Assembly (NCBI GenBank): GCA_963676045.1
Contig: OY780938.1
Location: 1,364,001-1,428,000, forward strand
DNA: 64,000 nucleotides
DNA from: Methanogranum sp963676045
Lineage (GTDB): Archaea > Thermoplasmatota > Thermoplasmata > Methanomassiliicoccales > Methanomethylophilaceae
Direction of reading: 5' to 3'
In this document: piece by piece, positions 27,518 through 36,564 of the stretch
Position numbering within the stretch: the first letter of the stretch is position 1
Layout of the letters: each line of letters opens with the position of its first letter
Made by a program: the position numbers and the translations under genes
The notes under the pieces: generated by a model
Told to the model about the DNA's origin: nothing
Database searches by the model: none
Seen by the model: the letters and a program-made list of their open reading frames with translations, nothing else

Positions 27518-28372
27518 ATGGAAAACGTACAAATGATGGAGATGGAGCAGCATTTGCTGTTTCACAAGGCGCTTGCAGAGGACGTGCAGTCCTTTGACAG
27601 GATCAATGGATACATGAGGATCCTGAACAATACCATTGGAGAGAAGCTTAACGATCCGGTAGATGAGTCTATAAGGGCGGTTTTCAACCTTGTGTTGGAA
27701 AGCGGCATCGATCCATGGGAGATCGATCTGAGGGAGTTCGTAAGGATGTATTCCAAGAAGGTAACCAATAATACATTCGATATGATCGTCGCGGGAAAGC
27801 TTCTGCTGATGGCATGGAAGATACTCAGACTCCAGTCCGAGGTAACATACGGAAAGGGAGCCGAACCAATTGTCGAGGAAGAGGTGTTCGCATCGGATTT
27901 CGACCTTGAGGACGAGGATGCGCACATGGCAGTCCCCGAGGTCTCATTCAATAAGGCATTCCAAAGAGATACCATGCGTCCTGTGACCATGTACGAGTTG
28001 ATCGATGCATTCGAGGATGCACGTGCAGAGATCGAAGTACAGCAGGAAAGAGAGCGCGTTAAGGCAGAGCTCAACGCAAAGGAACCCCGGAAGTTCGAGA
28101 ACAAGGCACACGATGAGGATGACGAAAAGGATGTAGAGCACGTCTGGGAGAGGATCCAGAGGCTTGGAGCAGGAGCGATCCAGATTCACGATCTCTACAC
28201 TCATATCCTTATGGATGATCTGAGGACATTCGTATCGATACTCCATCTTGTGAGAGAGGGTAAGTTGGAGATATGGCAAGACACCCTTCCATATGGCGAG
28301 GTCTTCATAGAGATTAAGATGATGGGCGCCTCAGGGACGCTTGAGGATAGAGCCATTGAGGCGGTGAATTGA
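27518..28372 (+). CDS. scpA: Segregation and condensation protein ScpA (kleisin)
   Basis: ScpA bridges the two SMC heads. The 284-residue protein has an N-terminal domain including ESGIDPWEIDLREFV, VAGKLLLMAWKILRLQSE, a central acidic, charged and probably disordered region (about residues 125-215, rich in E, D and K), and a C-terminal winged-helix part. It lies 14 bases after smc and directly precedes scpB. The long charged linker is typical of archaeal kleisins. Confidence 0.88.
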   Translation: MENVQMMEMEQHLLFHKALAEDVQSFDRINGYMRILNNTIGEKLNDPVDESIRAVFNLVLESGIDPWEIDLREFVRMYSKKVTNNTFDMIVAGKLLLMAWKILRLQSEVTYGKGAEPIVEEEVFASDFDLEDEDAHMAVPEVSFNKAFQRDTMRPVTMYELIDAFEDARAEIEVQQERERVKAELNAKEPRKFENKAHDEDDEKDVEHVWERIQRLGAGAIQIHDLYTHILMDDLRTFVSILHLVREGKLEIWQDTLPYGEVFIEIKMMGASGTLEDRAIEAVN

Positions 28373-28873
28373 ATGGATATCAAGGGAGCGGTCGAGGCAG
28401 CCCTCTTCTCTTCTGCAGAAAATATAACGGTCCAGGGGATCGTTGAAAAGACAGGGCTGCCAGAATCCGAGGTAAGGCACGCACTCAAAGACCTGAAGAT
28501 GGAGTACGATGAGCGCGATTCTGCCATCATCATAGCCAAAATAGGAAACGATTATCGCATGATGCTGAGGCCAGAGTATTCCGAGTATACTGGGAAGTTC
28601 GCCAGAGCGGAGATGACAGGTGGGATGATGCGTACGCTGAGCACAATAGCGTATAATCAACCTGTTCTTCAGTCTGAATTGTTCAAGACCCGTGGAGCGC
28701 GCACATATGATGACGTCAAGGCGTTGATGGAAATGGATCTGATCGCCGGCAAGAAGGCCGGTCAGACCATGGAGCTCACGACCACAAAGAAGTTCTCCGA
28801 GTACTTCGGTATCGGAAGCACGAAGCTAGCGGATATAAGGAAATGGATAGAGGATCAAGCCAAGAATATGTGA
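28373..28873 (+). CDS. scpB: Segregation and condensation protein ScpB
   Basis: ScpB binds the central part of ScpA and modulates SMC. The 166-residue protein consists of two winged-helix domains: the first covers about residues 1-75 with AALFSSAENITVQGIVEKTG, the second about residues 80-160 with LSTIAYNQPVLQSELFKTRG and LIAGKKAGQTM. The start follows the scpA stop immediately. Its role in archaea is less studied than in bacteria. Confidence 0.88.
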   Translation: MDIKGAVEAALFSSAENITVQGIVEKTGLPESEVRHALKDLKMEYDERDSAIIIAKIGNDYRMMLRPEYSEYTGKFARAEMTGGMMRTLSTIAYNQPVLQSELFKTRGARTYDDVKALMEMDLIAGKKAGQTMELTTTKKFSEYFGIGSTKLADIRKWIEDQAKNM

Positions 28874-28975
28874 TTCTTTGGCAAAATCCATTTCTCATTG
28901 ACACGTATTTGTATTATGTCCTTATGGGCATAGTAAAGGTTTTTATTTATTGCGAGATATGGGCATTTGATATTT

Positions 28976-29197
28976 ATGGTAATGCCACAAGCCCTTTTGG
29001 AAAAATCCGTTGACAAACGTGTCTCCCTTCTCTTGAAGGATGGAAGGATATTGGAAGGCAAACTCACTGGATTCGACGAGTACATGAACATGGTGCTCGA
29101 AGAGACAGTAGAGAACAATGCGGCCGGCGGAGAAGAAAGGCGTCTCGGTAGTGTTGTTCTCCGCGGAAATAATGTGGTAAGCATCTCGATCCTCTGA
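28976..29197 (+). CDS. Archaeal Sm-like (LSm) RNA-binding protein
   Basis: LSm proteins form rings that bind U-rich RNA. The 73-residue protein shows both Sm motifs: VSLLLKDGRILEGKLTGFDEYMNMVLEE (residues about 17-44, Sm1) and VVLRGNNVVSIS near the C terminus (Sm2). A TATA-like box (28941-28951) is about 30 bases before ATG 28976, so the mRNA is nearly leaderless; ATG 28982 is another possible start. Confidence 0.93.
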   Translation: MVMPQALLEKSVDKRVSLLLKDGRILEGKLTGFDEYMNMVLEETVENNAAGGEERRLGSVVLRGNNVVSISIL

Positions 29198-29250
29198 GAC
29201 GGGCTTTTAGCAAACGCACCGTTCGTTCGGTGAACGGGAAGGTTACTTCG

Positions 29251-30882
29251 ATGTCCCTATTCAAGAAGATCAACGATATATCTAACAACGGAGAGGCGCG
29301 CAAGGCCTGGTTCGGTCTTGCGGTCGCCATTCTCATTTGTTTGATAATCATACCTTCGATATTCGTCGTAACTAAGTTATTCACGGATTGGGGACTCGTC
29401 AGTCAGACGCTTGCAGATTCTGCAATGATGTCCACCATATACGGTGCGATGTTGAATTCTTTCAGCATAGCATTCATCGTCACAATAATCGACATCGTGG
29501 TCGGTATTCCGATGGCATGGATCCTTGTAAGGAAATCCTTCAAAGGAAAAAGATATCTGGATACGTTGATGGATATGCCTTTGGCATTCCCGACAGCCGT
29601 CCTCGGTATCTCAGTAGTTATGTTCTGGGGAGCTCCACAGGGTATATCGGTTCCTGGAACGGGTCTGATACTATCTCCGTATCTGATGGTGATAATGCTA
29701 CACATCATCTTCACATATCCTTACATGGTAAGGTCCTTATCGGCCATACTCGAACAGATAGAACCGAATTATGAGACGGCCGCAATGACCCTCGGAGCAT
29801 CAAGGTTCACTGCGGTAAGGACAATAACATTGCCTCTTTTCCGTGCCGGTCTGGTCACAGGTTTCATACTTTGTTTCGCAAGGTCCCTGTCAGAAACAGG
29901 CGGTACATACATCGCCCTCTCTTTGATGGGGGATCAGAGTTCTTTCTTCACAGGTCCAACTTTCATCGCATTCATGAAGTCACAATCCACGGAGGTTGCA
30001 ATGGGTCCGATGATAGTCATAAGTATACTCATGATCGTCATGGCCCTCGTACTTCTGCTGTTGGTCAAGAGATTGATGACAAAATTGAAGATACCTGTCA
30101 CAAAGGTATGGCCTCAGATAGGTAGGAGGCTGAGCAACGGATTCGCCCCCAAGGCCAAGGACATATTTTCGATAGCTTTCCTGTTTGTGATCGTGCTCAT
30201 CCCTTCATTCTACATCTTTGCATATTTGACGCAGCCGATAGCAGATGTCGACTATGGTTCTTTGATGTCCGCCATAGGGATATCGTTCTTCGTTGCAGGC
30301 GTGGCCGTGGTATTCGACATTGTGTTCGGCATACCTGTGGCCTTGTACATTGCAAGGCATCATAATACCAGATTAGGGCAAGCACTCGATAATCTGGTAA
30401 ATATCCCACTCATAATTCCTACCACCGCCCTGGGAATATCATTGGCATTGTTCTGGGGAAGCCTCGGGGTCGGAGGTACATTATCCATCTTGCTTGTCAT
30501 ATTGGGCCACATATCCTTCACATATCCTTTGGTCGTTAGGAATATAATAGGTGCCGTGGAGGAAGTGGACCCATCTTATGAAGAGGTAGCTCTAACTCTG
30601 GGTGCGAAGCCGTTCCAGGCTTTCACCAAGGTCCTGATGCCCATAGTCAAATCATCGATAATCGCAGGCGCCATACTGGCATTCACAAGGAGCCTAGGTG
30701 AGACAGGTGCTACACTTGCGATAACGAACAATATTCAAACCGTCCCGATCTACATTACAAATTTGATAAAGGGAGGACTGTATTCAGAAGCAGCATTGTG
30801 TTCGATCATATTGATCCTGATATGTTTCGTATTCATGTTCGCAGTCAGAATGATCACGCACAGAGGTGATAGGAGTGCCTGA
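29251..30882 (+). CDS. ABC transporter permease, two fused membrane domains
   Basis: The 543-residue protein carries two binding-protein-dependent permease domains in one chain, each with about six helices. Each has its own EAA loop for ATPase contact: PNYETAAMTLGASRF near residue 175 and PSYEEVALTLGAKPF near residue 447. Fused permeases of this kind occur in iron(III), thiamine and 2-aminoethylphosphonate uptake systems. ATG 29251 is preferred over GTG 29230 because of AAGGTTA upstream. Two ATPase genes follow; no substrate-binding protein gene is present nearby, so the substrate is open. Confidence 0.88.
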   Translation: MSLFKKINDISNNGEARKAWFGLAVAILICLIIIPSIFVVTKLFTDWGLVSQTLADSAMMSTIYGAMLNSFSIAFIVTIIDIVVGIPMAWILVRKSFKGKRYLDTLMDMPLAFPTAVLGISVVMFWGAPQGISVPGTGLILSPYLMVIMLHIIFTYPYMVRSLSAILEQIEPNYETAAMTLGASRFTAVRTITLPLFRAGLVTGFILCFARSLSETGGTYIALSLMGDQSSFFTGPTFIAFMKSQSTEVAMGPMIVISILMIVMALVLLLLVKRLMTKLKIPVTKVWPQIGRRLSNGFAPKAKDIFSIAFLFVIVLIPSFYIFAYLTQPIADVDYGSLMSAIGISFFVAGVAVVFDIVFGIPVALYIARHHNTRLGQALDNLVNIPLIIPTTALGISLALFWGSLGVGGTLSILLVILGHISFTYPLVVRNIIGAVEEVDPSYEEVALTLGAKPFQAFTKVLMPIVKSSIIAGAILAFTRSLGETGATLAITNNIQTVPIYITNLIKGGLYSEAALCSIILILICFVFMFAVRMITHRGDRSA

Positions 30883-32011
30883 GATAATCCTCGACAACCT
30901 TGTTAAGAAATACGGAGGCGTAAATGCAGCCGATGGGCTGTGCCTCACCGTCAGAGACGGGGAGTATCTTTGCATCCTTGGGCCAACTGGTGCAGGTAAG
31001 ACCACATGTCTGAGGATGATATGCGGACTTACAAAACAGGATTCTGGAAAGGTGCTGTTCGATGGAAAGGAAATGGGCAATGTCCCGATATCTGAGCGTC
31101 AGACCACGATGCTGTCTCAAGTGTATTCCTTATTTCCGCCCCTCACGGTGTATGAGAACGTGATGTTCTCGCCGACCATCAAAGAGTGGCCAGAGGAAGA
31201 CAGTAAGAAGCTCGTGAAGAGCATGATAAAAATGGTCCATATGGATCATAAGGTCCAGCAATATCCTCGTGAGTTGAGCGGAGGGCAGCAGCAACGCACA
31301 GCTTTGGCAAGGGCACTGGCCTCGGATTCGAAGGTGCTGTTATTGGATGAGCCTTTGAGGGCATTGGATGCCCGTTTGAGATTGGAGCTCAGAAAGGAAT
31401 TGAGGTCCATGACAAAGGAATTGAATCTGACGGCTGTACATGTCACACACGATCAGGATGAAGCCCTGGAGATGGCAGATCGTATTGCAATAATACGTCA
31501 TGGAAAGATAGTCCAGGTAGGAACCCCGATAGAGGTGTTTCAGAATCCAGCCACTCCTTTCGTAGCTAACTTCGTAGGAAGGTCTAACATCTTCATCGGG
31601 AAGATAAGGTCCCTACACGACAGATATACAGATGTCGAAATAGGCGATGGTAAGATAGTGAAGACAAGAAGAACCGATCTCCCCATCGATTCAGAGGTTG
31701 CGATCGCCATAAAAATAGGATCGACGAAGATAGAGCATCTATACGAGAAGACGGACGAGGATGAGGACAGGTCCAAGATCTCTCCAGAAGGATATTTTGA
31801 GGGGAGGATCGAGAGGATATTGTACGAAGGGGCCACAGTGACTGTGGAAATGACATCTGAGGGGTTAGGAAGGGTTATCACAAAGCTTCCTAATAGGAAG
31901 TATGATGATTACTCGGTCGGAGAGCGTGTAACCATTAGTTGGGTACCGGAAATGGCGACAGTGTTCAAGATACCCGAATGTGGAATGGAAGAGGAACTGA
32001 GGTTGGATTGA
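30875..32011 (+). CDS. ABC transporter ATPase 1
   Basis: The 378-residue protein has a nucleotide-binding domain with Walker A GPTGAGKTT, signature LSGGQQQR, Walker B LLLDEPLRALDARL and switch histidine VTHDQDEA, followed by a C-terminal beta-rich extension of about 140 residues of the TOBE type that often senses substrate. In the D-loop region it has DEPLRALD where DEPLSALD is usual. GTG 30875 is preceded by GGTGAT with a four-base gap and overlaps the permease stop. It probably pairs with the second ATPase on the fused permease. Confidence 0.88.
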   Translation: MPEIILDNLVKKYGGVNAADGLCLTVRDGEYLCILGPTGAGKTTCLRMICGLTKQDSGKVLFDGKEMGNVPISERQTTMLSQVYSLFPPLTVYENVMFSPTIKEWPEEDSKKLVKSMIKMVHMDHKVQQYPRELSGGQQQRTALARALASDSKVLLLDEPLRALDARLRLELRKELRSMTKELNLTAVHVTHDQDEALEMADRIAIIRHGKIVQVGTPIEVFQNPATPFVANFVGRSNIFIGKIRSLHDRYTDVEIGDGKIVKTRRTDLPIDSEVAIAIKIGSTKIEHLYEKTDEDEDRSKISPEGYFEGRIERILYEGATVTVEMTSEGLGRVITKLPNRKYDDYSVGERVTISWVPEMATVFKIPECGMEEELRLD

Positions 32012-33096
32012 TGGCAAAAATAGAATTGGACGACATATCCATGAGATTCGGCGATTTCTATGCTGTTAGGAACATCAGTTTGAAAGTAGAGGAAGGCGAG
32101 TACATCACAGTGCTCGGGCCATCCGGATGTGGTAAGACCACGCTCATAAAGGTCATCTCGGGGATATGGAAACCTACGGGCGGCAAGGTCTTGATAGATG
32201 GAAAGGATGTAACCAATGTTCCAATAGAGGACAGGGATACAGGATATGTCTTCCAGAACATAGCGCTTTTTCCAAACATGAACATCAATGAGAATGTTGG
32301 ATACAGCCCTCGTGTCAAAGATAAGACCAAAGAGGAGATAATCTACATTTCTCAGGAATATCTCGAATTGGTAAAGATGCTAGATCGTTCTGGAATGTTC
32401 CCAAGGGAACTCTCAGGCGGAGAGCAACAGAAGGTTGCCATCGCAAGGGCGTTGGCATCCGGTTCGAAGATGCTGATGCTGGATGAGCCGTTGTCCGCAT
32501 TGGACGCACGTGTACGCGTGGAATTGAGATACGACATAAGAAGGCTCGTCAAGAAATTAGGAATAACTGTGCTGCACGTCACTCACGATCAGGAAGAGGC
32601 GATGTCCGTCTCAGATAGGATAATATTGATGAGGGCCGGTGGCATACATGAGATCGGGTCTCCTTTGGAAATGTACAGGGAGCCAAAATCGATATTCGCA
32701 GCATATTTCGTAGGAGAGACCAACCTATTGGAATGCACGATCGTAGATAAGTCCAAGACAGGCAAGACCACGGTGCGTCTCAGAGGCGGAAGGAGCGTGA
32801 AAGCTTCCAGGTCTCAGTTGGAGGAAGGGGACGCAGCAGTCATATCAGTTCGTCCAGAGCATGTATATGCAGCTAATGACGGCCTTAAGGCGAAGGTCTT
32901 GACCGTTGTTTTCATGGGCACATATTGGAGGGTAAGGACCGTTACGGAGACAAGGGATTATGTTGATTTCAACGTCTCATCTAGCGACGAGATACCCAAT
33001 CTAGGAGACAAGGTGCATCTTGTTTTCAACAAGAAAGCGACAAAGGTCTTCAAAAGACCAGATGAGGGTTTGATAGAGGCGATTAAACTTGAGTGA
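32011..33096 (+). CDS. ABC transporter ATPase 2
   Basis: The 361-residue protein has Walker A GPSGCGKTT, signature LSGGEQQK, Walker B LMLDEPLSALDARV and VTHDQEEA, then a C-terminal TOBE-type domain. It is clearly distinct from ATPase 1 in sequence, which suggests a heteromeric ATPase pair matched to the two different halves of the permease. Its ATG shares a base with the stop of ATPase 1. The DUF47 gene overlaps its end. Confidence 0.88.
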   Translation: MAKIELDDISMRFGDFYAVRNISLKVEEGEYITVLGPSGCGKTTLIKVISGIWKPTGGKVLIDGKDVTNVPIEDRDTGYVFQNIALFPNMNINENVGYSPRVKDKTKEEIIYISQEYLELVKMLDRSGMFPRELSGGEQQKVAIARALASGSKMLMLDEPLSALDARVRVELRYDIRRLVKKLGITVLHVTHDQEEAMSVSDRIILMRAGGIHEIGSPLEMYREPKSIFAAYFVGETNLLECTIVDKSKTGKTTVRLRGGRSVKASRSQLEEGDAAVISVRPEHVYAANDGLKAKVLTVVFMGTYWRVRTVTETRDYVDFNVSSSDEIPNLGDKVHLVFNKKATKVFKRPDEGLIEAIKLE

Positions 33097-33763
33097 AAAA
33101 GGAATGTTGGATTGGTTTTCTAAGAGGACAGAGGATACAGTCCGTATCGGGTCCAGAAGTCACGGGATTGTAGTATTGGATGTAGTATCTGAATTGAACA
33201 TGGCACTTAAATCCATGGCGGATGGAAAAAAGGATGTTGCCTTGAAATGCTTGGACCGTTTATTTTTAAGCGAGCATGAGGCAGACCGCATAGAGGACAA
33301 ACTTTGCATCGAGATCGTCGGAGGTGAGTTAAGCGTACAGGAGAGGGAGGACCTGATCCATTTCGTACGCAAGATGGACGAGATCGCCAATTGGGCCAAA
33401 GAGGCCGCATTATATGTCCAACTGATAGTGGAGACCCGTTCGGATGTTCCGCAGGATATATGGAAGGCAAATGAAAAGATGTCATCTGAGATCATGACCG
33501 CTGTAAAATATCTCATCAAGGCGATAGAATCATTGGGCAGCGATCCTAAAGAGACAGTCAAGAATATAGATGCAGTGAATGATCAAGAGATGGTAGTCGA
33601 CACCTTATATTTCCAAAATATAAAGCAGGTCCATCTTTCGGACATGGACCCGAAGGCGATAATGCTGGTTCGCGATCTGATACACTCTCTGGAGATGACA
33701 GCGGACGCTTGTAAGACCTGCGCTGACACAATAACCATACTTTTGACATCAAGGAGAATATAA
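33089..33763 (+). CDS. DUF47/PhoU-like protein
   Basis: The 224-residue all-helical protein resembles the PhoU-related DUF47 family, whose members usually accompany Pit phosphate transporters or act in phosphate signalling. Visible features are EHEADRIEDKLCIEIVGG and HFVRKMDEIANWAKEAALY, which correspond to the metal-binding E-x3-D and related PhoU patterns. It may start at TTG 33089, overlapping the ATPase gene, or at ATG 33104. Its place after an ABC transporter without a binding protein suggests that it regulates that transporter. Confidence 0.75.
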   Translation: MSEKGMLDWFSKRTEDTVRIGSRSHGIVVLDVVSELNMALKSMADGKKDVALKCLDRLFLSEHEADRIEDKLCIEIVGGELSVQEREDLIHFVRKMDEIANWAKEAALYVQLIVETRSDVPQDIWKANEKMSSEIMTAVKYLIKAIESLGSDPKETVKNIDAVNDQEMVVDTLYFQNIKQVHLSDMDPKAIMLVRDLIHSLEMTADACKTCADTITILLTSRRI

Positions 33764-33764
33764 G

Positions 33765-35176
33765 ATGGCAGACAGGATGTTTGGAACGAACGGCGTACGC
33801 GGCGTGGTCAACGAATATCTGACCAGTGAGTTGTCATTACAGATGGGAAAAGCGATAGGCACATCATTCAAAGGCAACATCGCGATAGCCACAGATACAA
33901 GGGTATCGGCTGAGATGGTCAAAGCATCCGTCGCCGCAGGGATAATGTCCACGGGGCATGATGTTTTCGACCTGGGTATCCTTCCAACTCCTGCATTGCA
34001 ATTTTTTGTCAAGAAACATCCTGAACTTGTGGTCGGCGGGGTGATGATCACCGCTTCGCACAATCCCCCTGAGTTCAACGGGATAAAGTGTGTTTCTGGC
34101 GATGGTACCGAGGCAAGTCGTGCAGAAGAGGTAAGGATAGAGGACCTCTATATCACAGAGATACCCTGCGTTCAATGGAACAAAGTAGGCAAGATGGAGA
34201 AATTCTTCAACGCAGGGGAGATGTACATCAACAACGTGATGTCCCTCGTGGATTCAGAATCTATCCGCAAGGCAGGATTGACAGTGTGCTTGGATTGTGC
34301 GAATGGTGCGGCCTTCCAGACAACTCCGCTTTTATTGAAGAAGTTAGGTGTCAGAGCGATAACCCTAAATTCTGATGCGCAGGGGGAATTCCCTGGACAC
34401 GAGAGTGAGCAGTCGAAGACAATCTCGGTGATCTGATATCTTTGGTGAAGTTCACAAAATCAGATCTGGGAATCGCTCATGATGGCGATGCGGATCGTTG
34501 CGTATTCATATCATCAAGTGGGAAATACACAAGCGGAGACAAGTGCTTGGCAATATTGGCAAGGTACATATTATCAAAAAAGAAAGGCGTCATTGTCACA
34601 CCTGTCAGCTCGTCATCTATTGTGGAAGATGTCGTGAATTCTGCAGGAGGTACTGTGGAATATACCGCAGTAGGTTCGCCAATCGTAGCAAGGAAGATGA
34701 TGGAGAACGGTGGCATATTCGGTGGAGAGGAGAATGGAGGAATGATTTTTCCGGATCAGCAATATTGCAGGGATGGCGCGATGGCCATAGCAATGATGCT
34801 AGAGTGTATCGTGAAGGTCGGTCCATTGAACGAGCAGGTGGCAGGGCTTCCAGTATACTACAATGAAAAAAGAAAGGTCGACTGTCCGAATGACATGAAG
34901 AAGAAAGTATCCGAATACATCGAACAAACAAACAAGGATGCTAGGTTAGATAAAACCGACGGTCTGAAATTCATATACAATGACGGTTGGGTATTGGTAA
35001 GGCCATCTGGTACAGAGCCGATATACAGGATATATACAGAATCAAAGGATGAGTCTTTAGCCAAAGAAAGGGCAGATAAGTTCCAGATGATGGTATTGGA
35101 TTATCTTGATCCAGAAGGCACGCACGATGTTATCAAGGAGACATTGAAAAAGAAGAGATCCGGGCCACAGGCCTGA
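33765..35176 (+). pseudogene. glmM: Phosphoglucosamine mutase/phosphomannomutase, frameshifted
   Basis: The gene encodes a phosphohexomutase that would interconvert hexosamine or hexose 6- and 1-phosphates. The first frame (33765-34436) holds MFGTNGVRGVVNEYL, the phosphoserine loop ITASHNPPEFNG and LDCANGAAFQTTPLLLKKLG, then runs into TGA after about 224 residues. The second frame (34442-35176) continues with the metal loop GIAHDGDADRCVF, the sugar loop GGEENGGMIFPD and the phosphate loop VRPSGTEPIYRIYTES. Inserting one C between 34410 and 34411 restores EPVEDNLGDLISLVKF across the junction. All active-site loops are otherwise intact, so this is either a recent mutation or a sequencing error. 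The stop is TGA, so pyrrolysine read-through is not an explanation. Confidence 0.9.
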
Positions 35177-36040
35177 TCATCCTTTAGAGTGCTTAGCATA
35201 TACGGCCAAGGCTTCATTTATGAACCTGGATGCCAGGACAGATGTAATTCCAGATGGGTCTGCTGGAGGACAAACTTCCACGACATCGAATCCGTACAGG
35301 CGTTCTCCAATTATATTGATCATTTTTTTGACATCCATCGGAGATAGGCCAAACGGTTCAGGTGTACCTGTTCCGGGAGCGAACGCAGGGTCAATGCCAT
35401 CAATGTCGATCGACAGGTAGACATGTTGATTTTCGATCTCACTCAAGGCTTTTTTTATCGCCCATTCTGCACCGTTGTCCATTATGTCGAATGATGTTAT
35501 GAAAGGTATGACGTCATCCCTTTCCAACTCTTCGGCACCTATTGCGCGAACCCCCAGCGCATAGACATTCTCTATACCGAGATGTTCTGAGGCGCGTCTT
35601 GTGACGCAAGCATGACTGTAAGGGCTTCCCAGATATTCATCCCTTGAATCAAGGTGCGCATCGATCGTTATGAGTGCCACATCCTCGCTTTCGAAATTTT
35701 GTATTATCGGTATAGTGATCGAATGCTCTCCGCCGATGGCGATCGTGAATTTTTTATCTCTGATGGCCGGCCTTACGGCGAAATTGATCTCTTCCATCAT
35801 ATCTTCCGGCAATACAAAATCATCGCAGTTGCCGTAATCATGGACTTCCAGGCGAGGCTGGTCAAGGCCATGTTCAAAATGTATCTCTTCAAAATTGTAT
35901 GATGCCCTTCTTATTGAGAAGGGGGCCTCTCTAGCTCCTGCTTTGAAGCTAGCAGTGTGATCATACGGAATCCCAAATATCACGGCATCTGCCGAATTAT
36001 AATCGGCTTCCGCTCCAGCATATGAGATTCCGTATGGCAT
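35177..36040 (-). CDS. speB: Agmatinase/arginase family ureohydrolase
   Basis: The enzyme hydrolyses agmatine (or a related guanidino compound) to putrescine and urea. The 287-residue protein has all binuclear manganese motifs: GGEHSIT, ITIDAHLDSRDE, SPYSHA and YLSIDIDGIDPAFAPGTG. It lies nine bases after the aIF5A gene. This pairing is meaningful: archaea convert agmatine-derived groups on aIF5A into deoxyhypusine or hypusine, so a ureohydrolase beside the aIF5A gene may serve that modification instead of, or as well as, free polyamine synthesis. Confidence 0.9.
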   Translation of the reverse strand: MPYGISYAGAEADYNSADAVIFGIPYDHTASFKAGAREAPFSIRRASYNFEEIHFEHGLDQPRLEVHDYGNCDDFVLPEDMMEEINFAVRPAIRDKKFTIAIGGEHSITIPIIQNFESEDVALITIDAHLDSRDEYLGSPYSHACVTRRASEHLGIENVYALGVRAIGAEELERDDVIPFITSFDIMDNGAEWAIKKALSEIENQHVYLSIDIDGIDPAFAPGTGTPEPFGLSPMDVKKMINIIGERLYGFDVVEVCPPADPSGITSVLASRFINEALAVYAKHSKG

Positions 36041-36049
36041 GTGGAACCC

Positions 36050-36427
36050 TTATAGAAGCTTGGTCTTTCCCATCGCGACGATGTACATGACCTCTGCACC
36101 ATCTTCGATCACGCACTCGTGATCTGCGTTGATGCCCATCGAGAATGTCTCGAATGTCTCAAGGTCCATGATCTGTAGTTCTTCTCCCTGTATGGAGATT
36201 ATCTGGCCCTTTCTCTTGTCTATCTGTGGAACCTGTACCTTTGTACTGACAGGTCCGTTGATTGATTTCTTTGCGCCTGTGAAGATATCTGTAGCTTCAA
36301 TGGCAGCCTTTGCGGACCCATGTTTTCCTGGTTTGGACATGCTGATCGAAATGATCTTGCAAGGTGACTCATCAATGTTCACGTATCTTCCAATCTTCAA
36401 CTCTCTGATTTCCTTCATCTCCCACAT
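36050..36427 (-). CDS. Translation factor aIF5A
   Basis: aIF5A promotes peptide-bond formation at difficult sequences. The 125-residue protein shows SKPGKHGSAK, the loop whose lysine is converted to hypusine or deoxyhypusine, followed by the C-terminal OB-fold domain. It could start at ATG 36427, preceded by AAGGTAAT, or ATG 36418. The agmatinase gene follows. A short ORF with a strong ribosome-binding site lies just upstream (36449-36523). Confidence 0.95.
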   Translation of the reverse strand: MWEMKEIRELKIGRYVNIDESPCKIISISMSKPGKHGSAKAAIEATDIFTGAKKSINGPVSTKVQVPQIDKRKGQIISIQGEELQIMDLETFETFSMGINADHECVIEDGAEVMYIVAMGKTKLL

Positions 36428-36448
36428 GACAATTACCTTCTTTTTTAC

Positions 36449-36523
36449 TCATGCCGTGAATATCCGCTTGTTGTGTTCCATCTTGTATGGAACGTATCCT
36501 GCAAATATGCGCATAGCTAGCAT
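36449..36523 (-). CDS. Possible short ORF upstream of aIF5A (24 codons)
   Basis: ATG 36523 opens a 24-codon frame whose product includes MLAMRIFAGYVPYKMEHNKR. Nine bases before it stands GGGGAGG (36533-36539), the best match to the anti-Shine-Dalgarno sequence in this region, and it ends 21 bases before aIF5A. A TATA-like box at 36551-36564 would start transcripts very close to or just after this site, so the ribosome-binding site may only be present on read-through RNA from nop5. It could be a leader peptide, a small protein or chance. Confidence 0.3.
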   Translation of the reverse strand: MLAMRIFAGYVPYKMEHNKRIFTA

Positions 36524-36564
36524 GGTATCTAACCTCCCCAATGAGAATGTACATAAATATATTT

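Noticed and set aside
33765..34436. Two separate genes for the mutase halves
   Set aside because: A one-base insertion restores one continuous family sequence, so a frameshift is the simpler reading. The stop is TGA, so pyrrolysine read-through at TAG does not apply.
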